Positions 21,525-32,000 of a stretch of DNA of 64,000 nucleotides are shown in pieces. Position numbers and translations under genes: made by a program. Every line of letters begins with the position of its first letter. The stretch's first letter is position 1. The notes beneath the pieces were generated by a model. The model saw only the letters and a program-made list of their open reading frames with translations. It had not been told where the DNA came from and made no database searches. This DNA is from Cryptomeria japonica. Taxonomy: Eukaryota; Streptophyta; Pinopsida; Cupressales; Cupressaceae. The DNA lies in the NCBI RefSeq assembly GCF_030272615.1, contig NC_081412.1, positions 38,818,911-38,882,910 of the forward strand. The letters are read 5' to 3'.

Positions 21525-22948
21525 TGTTGATGGTGTTTTGATGCACTATCAAACATAGAATGAAGTATTGAAATATATCCTCTCTTGACTAAAGACTCTC
21601 AAATGCTGAAGATTTATGAAGGATCACTTGAGATGACTTCAAAGTTCTTTTATATGTTAGGTCTTAACGTGTCAGATAGCATCAATGGTATTGATGTGAA
21701 TTGTTTTACCTACGAGGGCAATTACAGAACCAATGATAAGATTTCTTCAATCTCAATGGTTTTACATTATTCAAATGATATTACAATATCGCTCTTCTAC
21801 TTCTACTGATGATTTGAAAAAAAAAAGTGAAAAAGGAATAGGGTGTAGGAATGCTAAACTAAGCTAAGAGTGCAAGACAATAGCGATCTTAAGTGAGTTC
21901 AACTAAGCTTTTCTTAGACATCTTTGAACATCTTTACAAGGCTAGTGCAATCTTCTACATAATTCTTAATGATTTTCAAATCACTAAACTCAAACATAAA
22001 CACCTTCACGATGAAGAATATTAAGGATGAAATAGCAATTGAAGTTAAGTATAGGCTTAATGATTCCAATTAGCCACACAAGGTGAGTATGCAATCAACA
22101 CACTACTAGTAGTATGGATGATGGAGCTTCACTTTTAATCATACATACATCTTTCACTCATCTAAAACTTAAAAGTAAATTATATTCTAATTTTTTTATC
22201 TTTTTGAATAAGCTCTCACAAAAGATATGAAGAGCCAAGCGAATGCTTCAAAATTGAGTAAGCCGCCAATGCTTCAATGATTTTATTAATTCCGAAAACA
22301 TCGAACAACAATTCTTCAAAAGTCTCTTGATTGATCTCCTAATGCTTAAATTATGATCTCTACTATCAAATATCTAATCTCTCTGATTTCGAATTTCTAA
22401 TGATGGAAATGAAATTAACTTGGGCTTATATAGAGCTCCTTATTATAATGGATGGCCAAGATTAAAACAGAATCAAGGGCACAAGGGCTTCACTTAGTGA
22501 ACCTGGGTTATATCATGTGTGTTCATGGAATACTAAAGAATTGCCCTATTTTCAAAAAATATTGCCCTAAACTCCTTTTTTTTCACCCCCTCCCAATACA
22601 CAACTCAAATTAAAAGCCCCCTATTTTCACCAAATATTGCATTTTTTCATAGCCCAAATTAAAAAAACCCCTATTTTCATCAATAGGTACTATATTGCAC
22701 CCTCATTTTTGGGATATTAAACCCCCCAATATGAATGCACATGATATCATATTGCATATCTAGTGAAGCCCCTGTGATCAAGGGCCAAGGTCTTACCACC
22801 TAAACCTAATTAGGGTTTGTTATTACAAAATAACTAATTTATTGCAAAGCATTAAATTTCTAACAAATGGGAATGTGACATCCATTTGGTACAAAATACG
22901 AGGATAAATCCTCCAATAGGAAAATTAATGCCACATAGGATCATAACA
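21525..22948 (-). repeat. 5' LTR of gypsy element G
   Basis: About 1.42 kb. On the minus strand it starts TGTTATGATCC (at 22948) and ends CACCATCAACA (at 21525), with matching TGTT/AACA ends. A TATA-like CTATATAAGCCC lies on the minus strand near 22430. The inner 280 bp recur at 16358-16640. Gag follows downstream in the same orientation. The sequence after the LTR, AAATTAGCACTAGAAGG on the minus strand, should be the primer site, but I could not match it to a tRNA. Confidence 0.7.
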
Positions 22949-25900
22949 AACTTTCTTCTAGATTCAAGTTGTCCTTATCCTTTTCTCTTCTTGCAAATTC
23001 AATGAATCTAGACATTACTAATTCTATCTCCATAATAGGTGTCGCTAGTAGATTCTCAAAGTGATGGTCCAAGTAACTAATCTTGTTGATGTTGGAGGCA
23101 AAGGTAGTATCCCCTTCCTGCTTGTGATATTTCATCTTGCTAACAAGTAATATGAATGAAAAGATGGAGTCTAGCTGCTACTTTGAAGGTGGCCCAAAGA
23201 AGATAGCTCTTACTTTCTCCATCAACTCCTCAAGTACAATATCAACTCCTCCATGCTTATTTTTTTCTAGAATAGTTTCTTCTACTTCTAGGATCGTGTC
23301 ATGTATAGCATTCATAGCTTGATCCACTTGCGCACATCCAATACTGATGACTTCAAATATGAGTCTCCTTGTGCGAAGTAAGTTACACCACATCTAGAAA
23401 TTAGGTGGTTGTGCCTCCTCATGTACTCTTTTATCTATCAATGTCTTCTTCGGTGTAGTCATCATTACTTGCAATATGGGAATGGTGAAATCTCATGTGT
23501 AAGTAAATTCATCCTATGCTACCTTAAGTCACTACACCTTTTCAAGGATTTTGATTACTTTGTCAAATGTTATCACTAATTCTCTAATTAATGTCTTCAC
23601 CTTCCTATTTTTCCTAGTGATCCATGCTTCCATCAATTACGTTGATACCTTTATCCTTTCAAAATATTCATCTATATCTCGTGGTGGTAGCAAAGAAGTT
23701 GTTGGATCTCGTTCCCTCACTGAAACTCTGAGTTACTTGAGGTGTTCTCTCAATATGTTGAACTCTCTTTCTCCAATTTACTATTCTTCTCAAATTCCAA
23801 CTTGAGCATATCATCGATTGTTTTGACTGTATTGTTCATGTCTTCTAATGCTTGATCAGTGGTGAGAGAACCTAGATTGATGGTTTTCACATCAAACTCT
23901 TCTACTGTGATTACATTTTCTAGCTTATCAACTCTTGGAATAGAAACCTACATGACTTTGGATCCTTCTTCATTTCGTGTTATCTTTGACATTCTAGTAG
24001 TGTTCCTTATTTCAGGTTCTTCACTCCTATCCAAGTAGTTTCTCAAGTTGAATGTATCTTTCTCTTCTGAGACCACCTTCTTTGATAATCTCTCCCTTAG
24101 CAAAGCAGATATAGTTGATCATTCTTCTTCAAACTATATCTCTTTCATGTGTTGTTCTTCTCACAGAGGAGATGTCACTTCTTGTTCATCATCATCTTCA
24201 ATGTTTACATATATGTCATTGCGTACCTTGTCATCAATTAGCTTGGGTGACACTCATTTATCATGTACAACCTATTGCTTTCCTTTATCTGTGACCTCTT
24301 GATTTGTTCCCATTTGATGCATAGATGAAGTACTAGAAGAAGGTCATGGTGTTGAGCTTGGTTATGCTTCTTCTTCGGTTGCTCCTCTGCATCAATCCTC
24401 TTTTGCCTAGATTCTTTGGAATGAGATGATTGAGCTGCATTTTTAGTTTGACTTTCATCTTCTACATCGTCATCATTTGATCCTTGTTTTCCCATCATTT
24501 GAAATGTCAGTTGTATGCCACCATCCTGTAAAATGCATATATGTTCTTCCACCCATCACTTGGTACTTTATAATACAAGCCTTATGAGTTACCTTAAATC
24601 TGTGACTTTGATTTCTGACCAATTGACCTTTATTTCCTTGTTTTTCTCTTTTTCATAAGATGGCAAGAGGTGTATTCCACCTCCTTGTGTTTTATCAGGA
24701 AGATCGAAGACCTGAGTGGCTCTGATAATTTCAATAGATAGTAGTGAATGCATCTTCACTCTTATTTCATAATCATCTGTGGCATTCATAAAATGATCTT
24801 CTAGCTGCGAGAAATGGGCATACTTGCTTCCACTCGTCTTGTGGATATTATCGTAGGGATCAAAGTTATCTCTTGTAATGTAGGGTTGAAGGTGGAACAT
24901 CATCAATTCTTCATATATCTTCTCTGCTGCTCACTTATAGAGAGTTTCCCAATGTGAGAGGAAAAGAGATCTTTGTCTTCATCTTGTTCTTTTGCACTTT
25001 TTCATATGTCATCAATTGTCTCAACAATTCAAGTGGCACTAGTTTATCTGTAGGATACCTTGGTATCATGAGAAGTGGGCATGAGCAACCTTTAACTCTT
25101 ATGTCGGTGAACTTATGGAGCTGTATGAACCATGTGCTAAACTTCTTGATCAATGTTTATGCATCTTGAGATATACTCTGATGAACGACGCCCAGCAAAG
25201 TCCTTGTGATGTGCATGGTGAATGCATCATTTTCTCTCTTGTAGTGTTTTTAATTGTGGTAATACAACTATATGTATGAATCGCATGCTCTGGACTTCCC
25301 TAGTTGAGTGCCAACTGGTCTTCTATACATGAGTCCTATGTACTTATAAGCCCAAGCAAGTGAATATATGATGTATGAGCTTATATAGAATGTCTTCGTG
25401 TCTTCAAGTTTTCTAAGCTGTGAATCAATGTTATTGCTAATTTTATCTTCACCCAATCAATTCTTTCTTTTCCCAGTGGCATGATTTCCATGAAGTAGAA
25501 CGTCCAAGATTCAAATTAGAAAGCTTGGGAGATGTCGAAGACTCGACTAAGGAGTGTAGCAAATTGCCAAAATTTTCCTTGAAGTTGATCTTGTGAAGAT
25601 TTGGGAGCTTGGATACACCTTGCCTACTCTTTGATAACTAATACTTGTTGATTATCCCAAGGCATCTATCTAGATTATTGTCGTAGTTTGATATCATACT
25701 TTTACAACTCTTGTATATCATGTTGGTGAATTGAGGTATGTGGAATGCTTCAAGAATTGCCTCCTCAGAGAGATAAGCTATATCTCTCCCATATGGCATG
25801 GTAATAACTCTTCTAGTAGGATCATAGTGTCTTGCACATTCGACAATGAGCTCGTTGCACTGCACTGCTAAAGGGAATTCGGCTGCCTTAATGATGCCAC

Positions 25901-26170
25901 TTTCAATCATCACTTCCATGAGTCTTGTCAGCCTGGTGGTGTAGAGTATGCCTTGAAATTTATTCATGTCGATGCACCCAAGGTTCATGCCACCTACATT
26001 GCCCCAATATGATATGATATTTGACTCAACAATGATGCTCTTCGAGTCCTCTTTGATAAGTGCCTATGGCGATCCCACCATTATGTGCCTTCAAAAAAAA
26101 TTGGCTAGCTGGACTTATGAGATGATTTGGATTCCCGAATGCCACACTTCAAGGGCAGAATGGAGACTCC
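22949..26170 (-). pseudogene. Broken ORF of unknown family, related to that in H (element F)
   Basis: Minus-strand coding in pieces. 26060-25638 holds ISYWGNVGGMNLGCIDMNKF, then CNELIVECARHYDPTRRVI and DIAYLSEEAILEAFHIP. Next come 25456-25268 and 25153-24935 (RYPTDKLVPLELLRQL), then 24906-24589 with AHFSQLEDHFMN. The C-terminal half (24552-22949) is acidic, Ser/Lys-rich and helical, with VDQAMNAIHDTILEVEETIL. The N-terminal motif, the YDxTRxV block and the H-x-x-Q-[IL]-E block align in order with the pseudogene at 1-1766. There is no gag or pol signature. Element G is inserted at its 3' side and copia element C upstream. Function unknown. Confidence 0.5.
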
Positions 26171-26498
26171 CTTGTTAACTTTGATGTGGACTGAGACAAT
26201 CAAATTTCTGATTTGAACACGATATCACCACTTTGAAGATGAAATTCATTGTATGATAACAAGTTTAATGTCATCTCACTTCTCAAAATGGGACTTAAGT
26301 GAATTCTAAATGATCAAAATCATTGATGACAAGGAAATCGCTCCTCATTCATTAATATAAAATTTAGAATTGATACCTTCTGGGATATGGTTTGCTAATC
26401 AAAATGAAATTTATGATAGCAAGACCAAATTGGAAAAAGTCTTGAGGAGAATATTGAATGATAATGACCAAGATCACTATTATCTCAGAGATGAAACA
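26171..26498. other. Non-coding segment upstream of ORF F
   Basis: No gene seen. Probably the untranslated leader of element F on the minus strand, continuing beyond copia element C at 31325. Confidence 0.35.
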
Positions 26499-26852
26499 TG
26501 AAAGATTATTAATTTAACAAATAGAAAAACTAAACTGAAAAGAAGAAGACTAATGTGAATTTCTTAGAACTGATAAATATATTATACGCATTAGCTTGAA
26601 TTAAAAATACTATTACATAGTCTCTAATATAAATAGAGAGCTGAGCATAGATTAAAGAGAAGCAAAAAAAACTTAAAAAATAGTCATCGATTGTCTTACT
26701 ACCTGCATAGCAGTGAAAAACAAAGCATAAAACAAAACAAAAATCAAAGCATATGCCTATCACCATATCTTGCAAGCTGCAGATTTAAAGCATTAGAAAA
26801 AATAGAGAAAACTGATTTTTCGCTCTGACTCGGCAATTGATCATTATCTTCA
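26499..26852 (-). repeat. 3' LTR of copia element C
   Basis: 354 bp with TG...CA ends (TGAAAGATTATT to TTATCTTCA on the plus strand). It matches 30972-31324 with a modest number of differences, by eye about 5-6%. Flanks AAACA (26494-26498) and AAACG (31325-31329) look like a target duplication with one change. Confidence 0.92.
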
Positions 26853-26863
26853 ATCTCCCCTTG
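26853..26863 (-). other. Polypurine tract of copia element C
   Basis: The minus strand reads CAAGGGGAGAT directly before the 3' LTR. Confidence 0.75.
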
Positions 26864-26894
26864 AATGATCAATGGAGGTGAGTACCAACTGATT

Positions 26895-28414
26895 TCAGAA
26901 GGCAGTAAAAGGGGCCACTAGAAGAGCTTTGGTGAAGATATTGGCAACTTGCTCAGATGAAGGACAAAACTGCAACTCCACTTGTCCATCTTGAACCAAG
27001 TCACGAATATAATGATGACGGATCTCTATGTGCTTCATTTTGGCATGAAACACGGGATTCTTTGTCATGGCAATAGTGCTACTATTATCACAATAGATGG
27101 TGGTTGGATGCTCAGGAACAAAATATAGATTTGTCAGTATCCTTCTTATCCATACTGCTTGAGAACTTGCCGATGAAGCTGCCATGTATTTCATTTCTGT
27201 TGAAGAAAGAGCCATTGTTGCCTGTTTCTTACTACTCCAAGATACAAATCTAGAGCCAAATGAAAAAACATAACCAGATGTAGATTTCCTTTCATCCACT
27301 AAACTGGCCCAATTTGAATCTGTGTACCCAACTAGTTCAAACTTGTTAGTGGGAGAATACTGAATGCCAAAATTCTTTGTACCACTCACATACCTCAAAA
27401 TTCTTTTAGCAGCCAGCCAATGTGACTCATGTGGATCCTACATGAATCGAGAGACGAGACTCACAACATACATAATATCAGGCCTACTAGTTGTAAGGTA
27501 CATGAGGCTACCAACCAAACTCCTATACCGAGTTGCATCAACCTTGGGACTAGCATCTTCCTTGGTTAGTTTTTCACCAAGGGCTACATGGGTTGCAAAT
27601 GATTTGCATGCCACCATATTAAACTTCTTTAATAAATCAGCTATATACTTGGATTGAGAAATAAATATAACTTCTAATGTTTGTTGTACTTCTACACCAA
27701 GAAAATAGTGCATAAGTCCCAGATATGACATTTCAAAATCTTATTTCATTTCTACTTGAAACTTCTCCATGAGAGCTTTGTTATTACCTGTATAAATCAA
27801 ATAATCAACATAGAGGTAAACTATGAGAATATCATTACCAATACATTGGACATACAAGGTGGATTCTGAGTGGCTTCTGTTAATCCTTTCTTCATGAAAT
27901 AACTGTCAATCCTAGAATACCAGGCATGAGGAGCTTGCTTCAACCCATAAAGGGCTTTCTTCAACTTGTAGAGTAAGTGTTCTTTATCTAGAACTTCATA
28001 AACCATAGGTTGTTCTACATAAACTTCCTCATCTATGTAACCATTAAGGAATGTTGATTTCACATCCATCTGAAATATTGGCCACTTGTATTATGTTGCA
28101 ATAGCCAATATAATCTTGACTATGTCAAGTCGAGCCACAAGAGAAAAGTTTTCTACATAATCCACTCTAGGAGTTTGTGCAAACCCTTTGGCAACTAGTC
28201 TTGCCTTATGGCGTTCTACTGAACCATCTGCATGATATTTGACTTTGTAAATCCATTTCACAACAATCACCTGCTTACCTTTGGGAAGTGGAACTAATTC
28301 CCAAGTATTATTCTTATGAATGGAATTCATTTCATCATTCATAGCATTAACCCATACAGGTTCTTTCACTACTTCTTCATACATAGAGGGTTCAACTTTT
28401 ATTGTATTAAACAA
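26895..28414 (-). pseudogene. Copia element C reverse transcriptase and RNase H
   Basis: Copies and processes the element RNA. RT starts near 28414 with EPVWVNAMNDEMNSIHKNNT and WELVPLP, continues with [20 protein letters not shown] and [17 protein letters not shown] splits it at 28090 and a frameshift lies near 27870. The catalytic box, read at about 27820-27790 in the shifted frame, is YVDYL where YVDDL is expected: an Asp-to-Tyr change by one base. After stops near 27745 and 27437, RNase H at 27398-26895 is open and complete-looking (GYTDSNWASLVDERKSTSGY, KKQATMALSSTEMKYMA, IYCDNSSTIAM). The enzyme set is inactive. Confidence 0.92.
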
Positions 28415-28705
28415 AGGAAAATTAGCAACTAGATTTATATTGGTACTCCTCTGATAAACATTGACTAAACTTCGTACCTTTCATGGAACGGATGTTAGAG
28501 GTGATGGTGGAGGTGAATTTTCACCTCAGTTTGTGCTACTTGAAGAACTAAGTGAGCTTGGAGGACTGGAACTGGAGCTAAAACTTCTACTTGAGCTTGT
28601 GGGGAGAGGAGGAACACTATTATCTTCCATGTTTATGATTATTGATGGATTTTTCTGCACATCATCTTTCCACTGCCATACTCCCCCTTCATCAAAAATC
28701 ACATC

Positions 28706-30523
28706 TCAACTAACTATCCATTGTTGTGTCTCGGGATTATAGAATCTATAGCCTTTAGTTGCAGTAGAGTAGCCCACAAAGATACTAAGTTGGAATTTGG
28801 CATCCAACTTATTATGCTTTTGAACTGGAATATGCACATATGCTAGACATCCAAAGATGTGAAGATGAGCCACTGAAGGCTTGTGACCACTCCAAGCTTC
28901 CTTTGGAATCAGATTTTGAACTGCTTTTGTGGGACTATGATTGAGAATATACATTGTAGTGGCAACTTCTTCTCCCCAAAAACTATTTGGAAGATTTTTT
29001 GTCTGCAACATGCTTCGTGCCATTTCCATAATTGTATAGTTCTTTCTTTCAGCAATACCATTTTGCTGAGGTGTATATGTGGCAGTAAGCTGACTCTGGA
29101 TGCCATTCTTAGCACAAAAATCAGAAAACTCATTAGAAGTAAACTCTCCCCCTCTATCTGTCTTGATAGGATACCCACTTTTTTTTTTAGCTAATGCTTT
29201 AAAATTATTGAAGCATGCGAAGGCTTCAGATTTTTGCTTCAAAAAATAAATCCAAGTGTGGTGAGAGTAATCATCAATGAATGTCAAAAAATAAAGGTTC
29301 TTACCCAATGATGGCTCTTGCATATCACCACAGATGTTAGCATGCACAAGCTCTAGAGGATATTTGGCTCTCCAAGATTTTCCCACCGAAAAACTGTCTC
29401 GGTGATGCTTGTCAAGTGCACACCCGGAACAAACTTCTTCTTTTTCCTTGATTGGAGGAAGACCTTGCACCATATTTTTCTTATTCAACAAAGTTAGCCC
29501 TTGAAAATTTAGATGACCATATCGTTGATGCCATAACCATGAATCATCTATGGTTGATTTTAGCGCATGCAACTTACTAGAAACCAATTTGAGAGGAAAC
29601 AATCTATTCTTTGTCATATAAGTCTTTGCTACAAGATGATGATTATTAGATTTATCAAAAAAATTGCAATAGCTATCTTCAAATACAACTTTATAGTTCT
29701 TTTCTAGAAGTTGTCCTATACTCAAAATACTATGTTGTAATTCTGGCACAAAGAAAGTATTATGGATATTTGCAGTGTCTCCTTGCTTAGTCTTGACTGC
29801 AAGGGTACCTTTTCCCATTACCTCAACCTCCTTATCATCTCCAAATTTAACTTTAGTTCTCATTGAATCATCTAATTTGACAAAGAAATTAGATTTACCT
29901 ATCATGTGATTTGAACAACCACTATCCAAGAACCAGACATCCTCTTGGGGTTCTTTTTCCAAATTGCATGTGAAGAATGTAGAATTATTTGCATCAGAAG
30001 ATTCTTCTGCATAACTAGCTCTTGACTTATTCAAGTCAGATTTGTTCTTGCACTCAGATTCATAGTGCCCATATCTTTCACAATATTTGCACTGAATACT
30101 CCTTCTATCAACAGAACTTCGTCCTCTTCCTTTGTTATTTCCTCTTCCTCTTCCTCTACCTCTTCCTCTGTTATTTCCAGAAGATTCACCTTGAAATTTA
30201 GTACAATGAGAGGGAGGAGATTTGGATTTTTCATCAATATTCATAGAAGACTGGAAAGCTTGAACAAAACTTTCCATAGAACGTTGTATGCGCTCTTCAT
30301 GAGACTGCAAAGAACCAATTAATTCTGCAACTTTGAAAGTAGTTAGATCTTTACTTTCTTCAATAGCAATTACTACTAGATCAAATTTAGGAAGAAGAGA
30401 CCTCAAAAAAATTTCAACAATTTTCTGATCTGATATAGTTTCACCTTGAGTCCTAAGCTGACTCACAATACCTTGAGTCCTTGTAATGAATTCATGAATA
30501 GACTCAGATTCTTTCATCCTCAA
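28706..30523 (-). CDS. Copia element C Gag C-terminus, protease and integrase (605 codons)
   Basis: Long open frame. Gag helices (RMKESESIHEFITRTQGIVS) are followed by a CCHC zinc knuckle CKYCERYGHYESEC, the protease site WFLDSGCSNHM, and the pre-integrase HHCC region (LWHQRYGHLNFQGL, CSGCALDKH). The integrase core follows. Its first catalytic site reads LVHANICGDM, with Asn where copia integrases have Asp; the second (KTDRGGEFTS) and third (QNGIAERKN) are intact. The frame is in phase with gag above (30901-30539), separated by one TGA at 30536. It ends at a TGA after QQWIVS, with in-phase coding continuing below. The ATG at 30523 is internal. Confidence 0.92.
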   Translation of the reverse strand: MRMKESESIHEFITRTQGIVSQLRTQGETISDQKIVEIFLRSLLPKFDLVVIAIEESKDLTTFKVAELIGSLQSHEERIQRSMESFVQAFQSSMNIDEKSKSPPSHCTKFQGESSGNNRGRGRGRGRGNNKGRGRSSVDRRSIQCKYCERYGHYESECKNKSDLNKSRASYAEESSDANNSTFFTCNLEKEPQEDVWFLDSGCSNHMIGKSNFFVKLDDSMRTKVKFGDDKEVEVMGKGTLAVKTKQGDTANIHNTFFVPELQHSILSIGQLLEKNYKVVFEDSYCNFFDKSNNHHLVAKTYMTKNRLFPLKLVSSKLHALKSTIDDSWLWHQRYGHLNFQGLTLLNKKNMVQGLPPIKEKEEVCSGCALDKHHRDSFSVGKSWRAKYPLELVHANICGDMQEPSLGKNLYFLTFIDDYSHHTWIYFLKQKSEAFACFNNFKALAKKKSGYPIKTDRGGEFTSNEFSDFCAKNGIQSQLTATYTPQQNGIAERKNYTIMEMARSMLQTKNLPNSFWGEEVATTMYILNHSPTKAVQNLIPKEAWSGHKPSVAHLHIFGCLAYVHIPVQKHNKLDAKFQLSIFVGYSTATKGYRFYNPETQQWIVS

Positions 30524-30538
30524 ATTTTTAAATTCTCT

Positions 30539-30901
30539 TCAAAAAGTTTGAAGTCTTACCAATTTGATTTTATCTATACCTTGGTATGCAATTTGTAGAG
30601 CCTCCCATGCATCCTTAGATTTTGTCAGACTGGCAATTCGAGGAAAAATTGAGACATCCAAGGCAGATTGATTGGTGAAAAGAGATTTGTTATCCTTCTT
30701 TCTATCTTCTTTCAACTGATTTTTCTGTTGTGGTGTCCATGTATTGAATGCATTCTGATCAACAGGTTTTGTGTATCCACCTTCCACAAATTCCCAGAGA
30801 TCTTGGGGTAAAAGTAGGGTCTTCATCTTGATACTCCAATAGTCATAGTTTTCTCCAGTAAATAATGGAAGCTGAAATCCTAAATCTTTTCCATCAGCCA
30901 T
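30539..30901 (-). CDS. Copia element C Gag N-terminus
   Basis: Starts at the ATG at 30901 (MADGKDLGFQLPLFTGENYD) and reads YWSIKMKTLLLPQDLWEFVE, the N-terminal domain of plant copia Gag (DUF4219/UBN2 type). It continues to ALQIAYQGIDKIKLVRL and meets a TGA in phase with the next frame, probably a CGA-to-TGA change. It lies about 70 bp inside the 5' LTR, as expected for the element's own start codon. Confidence 0.9.
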   Translation of the reverse strand: MADGKDLGFQLPLFTGENYDYWSIKMKTLLLPQDLWEFVEGGYTKPVDQNAFNTWTPQQKNQLKEDRKKDNKSLFTNQSALDVSIFPRIASLTKSKDAWEALQIAYQGIDKIKLVRLQTF

Positions 30902-30954
30902 CTGGAAATAACTGTTGTTCTAACCTGTAACCTGCACAATCAAAACTCTTGCAA

Positions 30955-30969
30955 CCTATTCTGATACCA
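30955..30969 (-). other. Primer binding site of copia element C
   Basis: The minus strand reads TGGTATCAGAATAGG two bases after the 5' LTR, matching the initiator tRNA-Met complement (TGGTATCAGAGC) over its first ten bases. Confidence 0.8.
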
Positions 30970-30971
30970 AA

Positions 30972-31324
30972 TGAAAGATTATTAATTTAATAAACAGAAA
31001 AACTAAACTGAAAAGAAGAAGACTGTTGTGAATTTCTTAGAACTAAGAAATATATTGTATGCATTATCTTGAATTAAAAATACTATTACATAGTCTCTAA
31101 TATAAATAGAGAGCTGATCATAGATTAAAGAAAGCAAAAAAAACTTGAAAAATAGTCATCGACTATCTTATTGCTTGCACAGTAGTGAAAAACAAAGCAT
31201 AAAACAAAACAAAAATCAAAGCATACGCCTATCACCGTATCTTGCAAACTGCAGATTTAAAGCATTAGAAAAAATAGAAAAAACTGATTTTTTGCTCTGA
31301 CTCAGCGATTGATCATTATCTTCA
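30972..31324 (-). repeat. 5' LTR of copia element C
   Basis: 353-bp partner of 26499-26852, with TG...CA ends. Together with the flanks it sets the element as 26499-31324. Confidence 0.92.
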
Positions 31325-32000
31325 AAACGTTGATGCTAATGACAATATCGACCTCCAAAATCAAAATCGTAGTTATAATGAGCTCGCTTGTATCAAAAAT
31401 TGATCAGACTCAAATCATAGTGTCTTGAAACTGAGTCGCCCTTGCCAAGATGAGAATCGTTGATGTCCAAATGTAGAGATCGCCACCTCTAATGCACTCA
31501 TTGAATGTTGAAGGATTTGATCACTGATGATGCAAATTGAAGTGGCTCAAGATCTGAGATGAATCGCTTATGTCTGGAACCAAAATCGCCTCCACAACCT
31601 GTAATGATTTCTTGAAAACAAAAATGGTATCGGCAAAGTGAAGGCAAGGTGGAGTCATTTTATATAAGGGATAATCGGTTGTGAGTGTGTTGATCAAATG
31701 CAATGATCAAGACACCAATTTGATCACTCTCTCAAAAACTTATGCCTATCATGTGCTTGGGCGATCATGAGAGGCATGACAAGCGCAACTCTATCACGTA
31801 AGCGCAAAGTCTTTGTGTGGCGTATAAAGAAATCATGATATGCCTAAGAACAACACACGAGGAGCACGTGATAATGACGCACAAAGGCAACGCTTGACGA
31901 TTAAGCGCGATAAGTGTAATGTGACACACGAAAGCAACGCGCGACAGCAACAAGTGATGTATGCATTTCCATGCCTCAGTCAAAATTTTCCATTTTTATT
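31325..32000 (-). promoter_or_regulatory. CpG-richer segment with minus-strand TATA box, possible LTR of element F
   Basis: On the minus strand a CCCTTATATAAAAT box lies at about 31657-31670. Upstream of it (31750-31975) is a patch with many CG words (GCGCAA, CGACA, CACGTG), unusual for this AT-rich window. Downstream, interrupted by copia element C, lies the minus-strand pseudogene F. This arrangement fits a 5' LTR or promoter of element F, but no second copy is visible to prove an LTR. Confidence 0.4.

Noticed and set aside
26530-26775. 81-codon frame in the copia C LTR
   Set aside because: Lies fully in the LTR and has no homolog-like features.
30065-30322. Serine-rich plus-strand frame opposite the copia C gag
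   Set aside because: It is the antisense of the Gly/Arg/Glu-rich gag linker and zinc-knuckle region.
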